A model generated the notes under the pieces. That model saw only the letters and a program-made list of their open reading frames with translations, did no database searches and was not told the origin of the DNA. Source: Trichodesmium sp. MAG_R03 (GTDB lineage: Bacteria; Cyanobacteriota; Cyanobacteriia; Cyanobacteriales; Microcoleaceae). Taken from it: 47,766 nucleotides of DNA. The stretch's first letter is position 1; every line of letters begins with the position of its first letter. The DNA lies in NCBI GenBank assembly GCA_023356535.1, contig JAKQYF010000010.1:1-47766 (forward strand), written 5' to 3'. This document shows positions 38,501-45,372 of the stretch, in pieces. The position numbers and the translations under genes were made by a program.

Positions 38501-39916
38501 ATGACGGCTCTTAATTCTCCTCAACCGATAAACAATGCTGAAGCTGCTATAACTGCTTTGAAGAATAGCGAAGATGAAGGAGTGCGTTATTATGCTGCTT
38601 GGTGGCTAGGCAAAAAGCGTATTATGAAGGCTGTTCCTCTATTGTGTGAATGTCTTAAGGACGAGCGAGAGCAAACTGCTCTGGGAGGCTATCCTCTTCG
38701 GCGTCAGGCAGCACGTTCATTAGGAATGTTAAAAGATTCACAAGCAGTTACAGCATTGATTAAAGCTTTAGATTGCTCTGATCTAAGACTACAAGAAGCT
38801 GTGGTTCGAGCCTTGAAGGATATTGGTGATCGCGCGGCTATTCCTATATTACTTAAGTTGCTTAATTCAGGGATCAATGACTTGCTAATTGAGATATTAA
38901 TTGAGGCGTTGACAGCTTTCAAAGTCTGGGAAGTTAAGGATCAGATTGAACCTTTTTTCAAGCACTCGTCTGAACGAGTAAAGTGTGCAGCAGCTCAATA
39001 TTTCTATACTTTAACCCTTGAACCTCGTTACCTACAGATACTCTTGCAAACACTTGGTCATGAGAACCGCTTTTTGCGATATTCGGCAGCACTTGATATT
39101 TCTGCACTTGGTCAGGTTGAAACTGCCCCGGCTATTGTTAAGGCACAAATCCCTAACAATATCAAATTAGCAACTCTGAAGCGCATCTTAGAAGCACTCT
39201 TACAAGATAAGACAGATACAGAAGTTAAACGGCAAGAGCAAGAGAATTTCTTGTTCCAAACAATTGACGAACTACTTCTGGATGCTATTGAAGGAAACAA
39301 TCCCAGAACGAATACTGTAGAGTCAAATCAGGAAGTTGGGAAAATTATGGGGTTGGTTGCTCAACAAAACACAACGTCTCAACAAGTACCTGAAAACCTG
39401 ATATCAGAATTAATCGAAGCCGTTAAATCTCCCTATCCTCAAGTTAAAGCTGCTGCGATCCAAGGATTAGTAACACTGGCACCTGCTAGTGTTGATTCTA
39501 TAATGCAAATATTTGAGATTGATGAAGATCAAGACTTGAGGGCTGGATTAACTCAAGCTTTAATGCAAATTGGCGACCCCCAAACATTGTCGCTGTTGGA
39601 AAAGGTGATTGGTTTTGATATAGCTACTCATTGTCAAGGGAAGATCCGTCGAGTTGCAGCTAGAGCTTTAGGTAAAATTGGTTGTCGAGCTTGTGCTCCT
39701 CCAGTCATCTTACGAGTAATTGAAAAGCTTAAGTGGACATTATTCCAGCCTGATGATTGGGCTCTGCGCTATAGTGCTGTTGTCTCACTCGAAGAAATCG
39801 GTAATAGGGATGCGATTCTTGCTTTACAGACAGCTTCGCAAGTTGAATCGGATATAATCGTGCGAATGAGGAGCGAACGTGCTTTATTTGCTGTAAGTTA
39901 TATGGTTATAAGCTAA
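38501..39916 (+). CDS. Fused CpcE/CpcF-type bilin lyase (RpcG-like lyase-isomerase candidate)
   Basis: This is a 471-residue HEAT-repeat protein. The N-terminal part (about 1-270) resembles CpcE/PecE (YYAAWWLGKKR, YPLRRQAARSLG, LQEAVVRALKDIGDRAAIP). The C-terminal part (about 298-471) resembles CpcF/PecF (ELIEAVKSPYPQVKAAAIQGL, IRRVAARALGKIG, WALRYSAVVSLEEIG). Most cyanobacteria encode these as two proteins forming a heterodimer. A natural fusion is known for RpcG of marine Synechococcus, which attaches and isomerises PEB to phycourobilin on phycocyanin alpha Cys84. The C-terminal half contains HCQG (377-380), the core of the NHCQGN motif reported as essential for PecF isomerase. The likely target is CpcA encoded just upstream. 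Fusion and position are seen; PUB formation is inferred. Confidence 0.88.
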   Translation: MTALNSPQPINNAEAAITALKNSEDEGVRYYAAWWLGKKRIMKAVPLLCECLKDEREQTALGGYPLRRQAARSLGMLKDSQAVTALIKALDCSDLRLQEAVVRALKDIGDRAAIPILLKLLNSGINDLLIEILIEALTAFKVWEVKDQIEPFFKHSSERVKCAAAQYFYTLTLEPRYLQILLQTLGHENRFLRYSAALDISALGQVETAPAIVKAQIPNNIKLATLKRILEALLQDKTDTEVKRQEQENFLFQTIDELLLDAIEGNNPRTNTVESNQEVGKIMGLVAQQNTTSQQVPENLISELIEAVKSPYPQVKAAAIQGLVTLAPASVDSIMQIFEIDEDQDLRAGLTQALMQIGDPQTLSLLEKVIGFDIATHCQGKIRRVAARALGKIGCRACAPPVILRVIEKLKWTLFQPDDWALRYSAVVSLEEIGNRDAILALQTASQVESDIIVRMRSERALFAVSYMVIS

Positions 39917-40237
39917 TCAAGATGGCTTCCTAGCTCTAAAACTTACTCTATTTCTACGGCTCCTCTAGTGGGAATGTTAAAGCCTACATTCCGTACGAGA
40001 AGATGTAGTATAAAATAAGGAGTCAAAAGTTACGAGAAAATCATAATTGCTAGAGGTACTCTTTCCCTACGCGATATGAAAAAACCAGTACCTCCGGAGG
40101 AGGCTAACTGATATAGCACTAAGCATTTAGGTTAGGGCATTGGTAAATCCTGAAATTCAGCCAGGGATAACTTTTGACTTTTGACTTTTGACTTTTGACT
40201 TGCGCGTAGCGCTATAACTGAATAACTGATTACTGAA
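39917..40237. other. Spacer with E-type hairpin tip and TTTTGAC heptads
   Basis: CTACATTCCGTACGAGAAGATGTAG (arms CTACAT and ATGTAG, 39984-40008) is an isolated copy of the family E tip. TTTTGAC is repeated four times at 40172-40199. The leader CTATAACTGAATAACTGATTACTGAA runs into the cpcT ATG. No ORF on either strand is convincing. Confidence 0.55.
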
Positions 40238-40825
40238 ATGACCCACTCAACAGATATTATTACCTTGGCACGTTGGTTAGCTGCTGATTTCAGTAACCAA
40301 AAACAAGCCTTTGAGAACCCACCTCTCTTCGCCCACATTCGCGTCTGTATGCGTCCACTTCCATATAAACTACTTAATGGACTGAGCCTTTTTGTAGAGC
40401 AAGCTTATAACATGACTCTCAATCAACCCTATCGAGTTAGAATTCTTAAATTAGTCCCTTCAGAAGACCATATAGATATTCAAAACTATACCATTGATCA
40501 AGAAGCAGAATTTTATGGAGGTTCCCGTGACCCTCAACGCCTAGAAAATCTCAAAACTGAATACATTAAAAAACTTTCTGGTTGCACTCTTATTACCAAA
40601 TGGACAGATAAGAGTTTTAGGGGTGAGGTAGAACCAGGAAAAGCTTGTACTGTAGTTCGTCAAGGGAAAATTACCTATCTAAAAAGTCATTTTGAGATAA
40701 ATGAACATAAATTTATTAGCCATGACACAGGATATGACCCGGAAACTGATAAACAAGTCTGGGGAGCGATCGCTGGACCTTTTAAGTTTGTTCGTTGGGC
40801 TAGCTTTGCCGATGAAGTTATATAA
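40238..40825 (+). CDS. cpcT: Phycobilin lyase CpcT/CpeT family
   Basis: This 195-residue chromophore lyase is of the CpcT/CpeT family, which attaches bilin to the Cys153-type site of beta subunits. Recognisable segments are ITLARWLAADFSNQKQAFENPP, FAHIRVCMRPLP, GLSLFVEQAYN, PYRVRILKL and the C-terminal QVWGAIAGPFKFVRW. Location beside cpcBA and the fused lyase supports CpcB Cys153 as target. In a phycoerythrin-containing organism the CpeT alternative cannot be excluded from sequence alone. The leader carries heptad repeats instead of a Shine-Dalgarno sequence. Confidence 0.9.
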   Translation: MTHSTDIITLARWLAADFSNQKQAFENPPLFAHIRVCMRPLPYKLLNGLSLFVEQAYNMTLNQPYRVRILKLVPSEDHIDIQNYTIDQEAEFYGGSRDPQRLENLKTEYIKKLSGCTLITKWTDKSFRGEVEPGKACTVVRQGKITYLKSHFEINEHKFISHDTGYDPETDKQVWGAIAGPFKFVRWASFADEVI

Positions 40826-40889
40826 GTACCTAGGCAAAATAGCAGAGCTCAAAACTCTGAACTCAGAAATGGGGGTGGCTTGCCATATT

Positions 40890-41035
40890 TTCAGTAGAGT
40901 TTAAATCAGAAAAATCTAACAGTCAATCCGTCATTGCATTAGACCCTGGTGTTCGGAGTTTTTAACAGGATTTGATGGAGAAAAGTTTATTGATATAGGG
41001 AATCGGGATATTACTAGAATATTTCGGTTTCCCTA
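40890..41035 (+). pseudogene. tnpB fragment
   Basis: The frame reads VEFKSEKSNSQSVIALDPGV and then, after a one-base loss in a T-run, TGFDGEKFIDIGNRDITRIF. This is the region around the first RuvC Asp (ALDPG) of a TnpB subfamily different from the one at 12859. Neither N- nor C-terminus is present. It abuts an oppositely oriented IS630-like fragment. Confidence 0.65.
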
Positions 41036-41290
41036 AAGAGGTTCAACCAACCCATACAACCACAAATATTTATACTCCCATTGTTGAGTTCCTTTAGGCT
41101 TTATACCTTTAAAAGTTATTACTTTTCCTGTAATAGTTTTTAACCCAATCCTCGTTTCATCACTACAAAATAACCTGATTTTATTCCAGAATTTACCCTA
41201 GAATTTATACTTTTTAATAGCTTTTTCTAGCAGTTATGGCATTTTTTTTTAATTGTTCAACATCTGTTGGATTCTGTTTACTACTTATTA
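41033..41290 (-). pseudogene. IS630-family transposase fragment
   Basis: On the minus strand the frame reads LFCSDETRIGLKTITGKVIT, then GIKPKGTQQWEYKYLWLYGL and VEPL before a stop. This is a typical IS630/Tc1-type DDE transposase segment. Upstream the frame is shifted and stop-ridden. Both ends of the gene are missing. It lies at the broken 5' edge of the alcohol dehydrogenase gene. Confidence 0.7.
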
Positions 41291-41309
41291 GATGTGGCAC
41301 TTTTAATGA

Positions 41310-42134
41310 GGTTACTATCCCTACAAAGGGATCCTAGGCCATGAATTTGTCGGTGTAGTGAAACAAGGACCAGAAAATTTACTCAATCAAAGAGTAGTAG
41401 GAGAAATTAATGTGGCTTGTGGTCATTGTCGCTTTTGTCTGAGTAACCAACACACCCATTGTGAAAATCGGACAGTCTTGGGAATAGTTAATCGCAACGG
41501 AGCTTTTGCCGAATATTTAACCTTGCCAGTCAAAAATCTCCATTCCGTACCTGAAAATATCTCAACCGATGAAGCTACATTTACCGAACCAGTCGCAGCA
41601 GCATTAGAAATTCAACAACAAATACAAATTTGCCCAGTAGATAAAGTTTTAGTAGTGGGGGATGGTAAACTCGGACAGTTAGTAGAACAAACTTTAGCTT
41701 TAACCAACTGTCAGTTATTGGTTATTGGTCGTCATCAGGAAAAATTGGCAAATTTAGAAGAGAAAGGAATTAAAACTGGGTTTGTTGATGCAGTGACTAC
41801 AGGAGCTTTTGATATAGCAGTCGAATGTACAGCTAACCCAGAAGGATTTGCTATTGCTTGCCGCGCTCTGCGTTCCCGTGGTATTTTAGTTCTCAAAAGC
41901 ACTTATGCAGGGAATCTAAGTTTAGATATTTCCTCATTGGTGGTTGATGAAATTATTTTAATTGGTTCTCGTTGCGGACCCTTTGAACCAGCATTGAAAC
42001 TTTTGTCGCAACATAAGCTTAATGTTAAGCCATTAATTCAAGCTCATTATCCCTTAGAAGCTGGGATGGATGCTTTTGCTCATGCTCAGAAGAAAGGAGT
42101 ATTAAAAGTATTAGTGGATATTGGGCAAGAATAA
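41310..42134 (+). pseudogene. Zinc alcohol dehydrogenase, 5'-truncated
   Basis: The medium-chain zinc-dependent dehydrogenase homology is visible from GYYPYKGILGHEFVGVV at 41310 onward; an in-frame stop lies directly before it. The first roughly 45-50 residues (including the first catalytic-zinc Cys region) are absent and transposase scraps occupy their place. What remains includes the structural-zinc Cys cluster CGHCRFCLSNQHTHC, a Rossmann region (VLVVGDGKLGQL) and a complete C-terminus VLKVLVDIGQE. A GTG at 41358 could start a shortened protein but would lack part of the catalytic domain. Probably a recent pseudogene, since the rest of the frame is undamaged. Confidence 0.75.
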
Positions 42135-42670
42135 AATAACAAGAATAAAATAATTGATAGTAGGTACTTATCATGGAAATAGTTTGGTTTACTAGGATAA
42201 CGTGAGTTCGGGATTAGCTGAAACCCTTATTCTATCCTTGGCTTTAATTCTATTCCTTCGTCAAATCAGCAACAAAATGCTCTTAAGCTCAGTTCAGGTT
42301 CTGAAAAACTACAAGCAACTACCTCAAATTGAATGCTATTCGGGACAACTTAACCAAGTTTTTATCCTACGGAATGTAAGTTGAAAGCTGGCAAAAATAA
42401 CTTTCCTTTATAACCGAAGTTACAATTCTATCTAGTATTTGCTCCAATAAATGATATTTAGAAATAGAAAACCCAAGTATAGCAAAAAAGTTTATGGTAA
42501 TTGGTATGATCTCAGAATAACCATTCTCAGCTTGGTTGTATAATACTGATAATATTGAGGAAAAGTATGATAAAAAGTATATATCACATCGACTTTTTAA
42601 ATTTTTATTTCCAAACAACTCTTAAGATATACTTTCAACTGAACTTATTGACAATATATACTTTATTGCC
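42135..42670. other. Spacer with no supported gene
   Basis: Two short open frames (42202-42384 plus, 42367-42618 minus) show no recognisable domain, no ribosome site and overlapping coding claims. I treat them as chance or decayed sequence. AT-rich leader sequence precedes the TPR gene. Confidence 0.4.
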
Positions 42671-43537
42671 GTGCTAAATCATAATTTATTACTTTGTTTA
42701 TTAATTACCCTGGGTCTGTCGGGTACTATTGTTAAACCTGTACAAGGACAGGCATTGGTTCCTCATATATTACAACTAAACTCTGCCCAACTAGAGCAGA
42801 AAGGTTTAAGTTTAGCTAGAGAAGCCTCACAGTTAGCAAGATTTCAACAGTTTGATTTGGCTTTATCTACAGCTGAACTTGCTACGGAACTAGCCCCCAA
42901 TAATCAAGGAGCTTGGGCACTATTAGGCAGTCTTTATATTCAAGCTAAAGAGTTAGAAGAAGGCATTTATGCCCTGAAACAAGCTCAAGAACTAGACCCA
43001 AGTAATCCTGATGTTCGCTTTGTTCTTGGTAGAGCTTATTTTCAAATATCTGATTATCAAAACGCTATAGCGGAATTAAGCAAAGGTTTGAAATTGAAAC
43101 CTGAGAACCCTGGAGCTTTATTTGATTTGGGTAATGCTTATTATAAGGATGGTAAATTTAAAAGAGCGATCGCGCAATACGAACAAGCTTATGAGTTAGA
43201 AAAAAACTTATGGCCTGCAATTAATAATATTGGTTTAGTTCAATATGAGATGGGAAAAGTAGATGATGCCATAGCAAAATGGCGTCAAGCTATTTCTCTT
43301 GATAGTAAAGCTGCAGAACCAATTCTAGCAATAGCAGTAGCTCTTTATGCTCAAGGGGATAAAAAACAAAGTCTGGCGATGGGAGAAGAAGCACTGCGAT
43401 TAGATAAAAGATATGGAGACATTGACTATCTTGACCAACATTTGTGGGGTAAACGCTTAATTGAAGATGCGAAAATATTTCTCGCAACTCCTCGTATTCA
43501 GGAAACCCTAGCTCAAATAGAAGATTTACCACTGTAA
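42671..43537 (+). CDS. Secreted tetratricopeptide-repeat protein
   Basis: This 288-residue protein starts at GTG 42671. An N-terminal signal peptide (about 1-27, LLLCLLITLGLSGTI, cleavage near VQGQA) is followed by a TPR solenoid from about 40 to 260. Repeats are visible as LSTAELATELAPNNQGAWALLG, AIAELSKGLKLKPENPGALFDLG and AIAQYEQAYELEKNLWPAINNIG. TPR proteins of this type act as scaffolds in the periplasm or membrane margins. No catalytic domain is seen, so no function is assigned. It stands alone between degraded genes and a repeat. Confidence 0.85.
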   Translation: MLNHNLLLCLLITLGLSGTIVKPVQGQALVPHILQLNSAQLEQKGLSLAREASQLARFQQFDLALSTAELATELAPNNQGAWALLGSLYIQAKELEEGIYALKQAQELDPSNPDVRFVLGRAYFQISDYQNAIAELSKGLKLKPENPGALFDLGNAYYKDGKFKRAIAQYEQAYELEKNLWPAINNIGLVQYEMGKVDDAIAKWRQAISLDSKAAEPILAIAVALYAQGDKKQSLAMGEEALRLDKRYGDIDYLDQHLWGKRLIEDAKIFLATPRIQETLAQIEDLPL

Positions 43538-43561
43538 AACTACCTGGTTTTTGCTCCAACA

Positions 43562-44023
43562 AGGCTGAAAAAGTTAGTATTTTGGGCGCTCCCTAGGCAT
43601 AAAAATCAAATTATAACACACATTGCGTACTTTTTAACATTAAATTGATAAGTTTTATTAATCTATTGCTCCGAATGCTTTCCCTGAAAACCTTATAGCT
43701 ATGGGCATCGATTTTCACTGTTATAAAGAATTGTAACTGATTTTCTCATCAAAAATTAGTTATTGATATTAAGTTCTAGAATGAAGGTTTTTCGTATAAG
43801 TCTATTTGAAAATGTAAATATACATAAAGATATATGAAGATATGCGGAATGTCGGGTACAAATATATCCGACTACCTCTTCTATCAATTTCCCCTTCCTC
43901 TGTAGGGACGTTCCATAACAAAAATGCGTTCATGTCCCGTAGCGAAACGTCCCTACATCTCCTCCTGGAAGATATTAGGGGGGGTCCCCTATTACTGAAA
44001 TTGACTTTTTCAGCAAGCCCTAC
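43562..44023 (-). repeat. Family A element (A7), reversed, split by B4
   Basis: In reverse orientation, the arm GCTGAAAAAGTTAGTATTTT...AAAAATCAA lies at 43565-43609. The element resumes at 43855 with GTACAAATATATCCGACTACC. A shortened 55-bp K module is at 43902-43956 (ends GTAGGGACGTT/AACGTCCCTAC... on the reverse strand). The left terminus AGCAAGCCCTA abuts the peroxiredoxin gene at 44022 and supplies its stop codon. Confidence 0.75.
43610..43854. repeat. Family B element (B4) nested in A7
   Basis: The ends are CACATTGCG and TGCGGAATGTCGG. The interior CTTATAGCTATGGGCATCGA matches B1. It interrupts A7 at a point where A5 reads through without a break. No family C insert is present. Confidence 0.75.
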
Positions 44024-44658
44024 TTATTAGGTTGAGGAGTCATGCGCAAATATGGCTTGACTTCTGTGTAACCTTTGGGGAATTTTTCTGTCAATACTTC
44101 GGGGTCTTTTAGAGAAGGAACAATTACACAATCATCTCCATCTTGCCAATTTACAGGAGTAGCAACTTGATAGTTATCTGTTAATTGTAAAGAGTCAATT
44201 ACTCTAAGAATTTCATGAAAGTTTCGACCTGTACTGGCAGGATAAGTAATGGAAAGGCGAAGCTTTTTCTCAGAGTCAATGATAAAAACTGTACGAATTG
44301 TCAGATTATTTAAGGAGTTTGGATGAATCATATCGTACAGGTTAGCAACCTTTTTATCTACATCTGCTAGGATGGGATAATTAACTGTTGTTTTTTGAGT
44401 TTCATTGATATCTTCAATCCAACCTTTGTGAGAGTTTGCGTCATCCACACTTAGAGCAATAATTTTAACTCCACGCTTGTCAAATTCTGGTTTTAGTTTG
44501 GCAACTCTACCTAGTTCTGTTGTGCAAACAGGAGTAAAGTCAGCAGGGTGAGAGAAAAGCACTACCCAACTATCGCCTGCCCAGTCGTAAAAGCTAATTT
44601 GTCCTTCAGAAGAATCTTGAGTAAAGTCAGGTACCTTGTCACCTAGTCTTAAAGTCAT
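44020..44658 (-). CDS. 1-Cys peroxiredoxin (Prx6 type)
   Basis: This is a 212-residue thiol peroxidase reducing H2O2 and alkyl hydroperoxides. The peroxidatic motif is FTPVCTTELG with Cys45 and Thr42. Prx6-type features are the long C-terminal domain (about 165-212, VATPVNWQDGDDCVIVP, KGYTEVKPYLRMTPQP) and absence of a resolving Cys near the C-terminus. Start ATG at 44658. The TAG stop overlaps the terminus of family A copy A7, so the last codons may have been altered when that element inserted. The protein ends at the usual position (...TPQPNK). Confidence 0.94.
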   Translation of the reverse strand: MTLRLGDKVPDFTQDSSEGQISFYDWAGDSWVVLFSHPADFTPVCTTELGRVAKLKPEFDKRGVKIIALSVDDANSHKGWIEDINETQKTTVNYPILADVDKKVANLYDMIHPNSLNNLTIRTVFIIDSEKKLRLSITYPASTGRNFHEILRVIDSLQLTDNYQVATPVNWQDGDDCVIVPSLKDPEVLTEKFPKGYTEVKPYLRMTPQPNK

Positions 44659-45372
44659 AGCCTAATTTCCTACTATTTTATTTGAAAACAATTCTATATA
44701 ATTTCATCCTATAATGATTTAAGGCTTTAAATTTAGATATTCTTAAAAATTAGATGAAAAATGAATTAAATTAGGTTAAGTTTAACATTATCCAATTTAT
44801 GTTATGTCTGACTAGCTGTGTTTCAACTTCTTTTCTCTGTAATTCATGCTATATAGTCATTTTTGGTTCTGCTATATTTTGTCTTTGCTTGGGAATTAAT
44901 AATTTTAACGGCTTGGAGTATGACCGGAATGATAACTAGACAGATCCAAAAATCCTCAAGCACTTGCTGTAACTATCTTTGTCTTCAATATAAGTACAGG
45001 ACAAAAATTTTAAAATCCTATGAAAATCAGCTATGTTGCTAGGTATATCGAAGAATATATTACGCAAAAAATCTAGACCATAGCGAAAAAAACTTTGAGC
45101 TTTACGCCCATGTTTTTTGAGGTGATATCATGTCCGCTTGAATACTTATGCTTTGGTGGAAGGAAGGCAGAGGACAGAAGATAAAAGACAGAAGGTAGAA
45201 GACAGAAGGGTTTTTTCCAAGAATGACTTAATTTTATGTACAAACGATGCTACCGGATATGATATAAGTCCTGATTATATCACATCTATCATTACATCAC
45301 ATCTATCATGTCAATAAATGGCCATGAGAAATATAAACTGCAACCATAGGAAAATTTTTCCTATAATATTTC
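44659..45372. other. Spacer with transposase remnant and heptad repeats
   Basis: It contains the IS4-like remnant described separately (44936-45127) and a purine-rich tandem of heptads at about 45161-45210 (AGAGGAC, AGAAGAT, AAAAGAC, AGAAGGT, AGAAGAC, AGAAGGG). The remainder is AT-rich. The promoter of the peroxiredoxin gene must lie near 44660-44760 on the minus strand. Confidence 0.5.
44936..45127 (-). pseudogene. IS4-type transposase C-terminal remnant
   Basis: On the minus strand the frame reads HLKKHGRKAQSFFRYGLDFL, then FHRILKFLSCT and a stop at 44936. The HGRKAKSxFRxGLDxLR ... FLSCT pattern is the familiar C-terminus of cyanobacterial IS4-like transposases. An in-frame stop lies directly upstream and the catalytic part is missing. 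Confidence 0.6.

Noticed and set aside
41358..41360. GTG as the genuine start of the alcohol dehydrogenase
   Set aside because: Family sequence (GYYPYKGILGHEFVGV) continues upstream in frame to 41310 and the N-terminal zinc region is missing, so this is a truncation.
42202..42618. Two small overlapping ORFs between the dehydrogenase and the TPR gene
   Set aside because: Opposite strands, no recognisable domain, no ribosome site. Most likely chance open frames.
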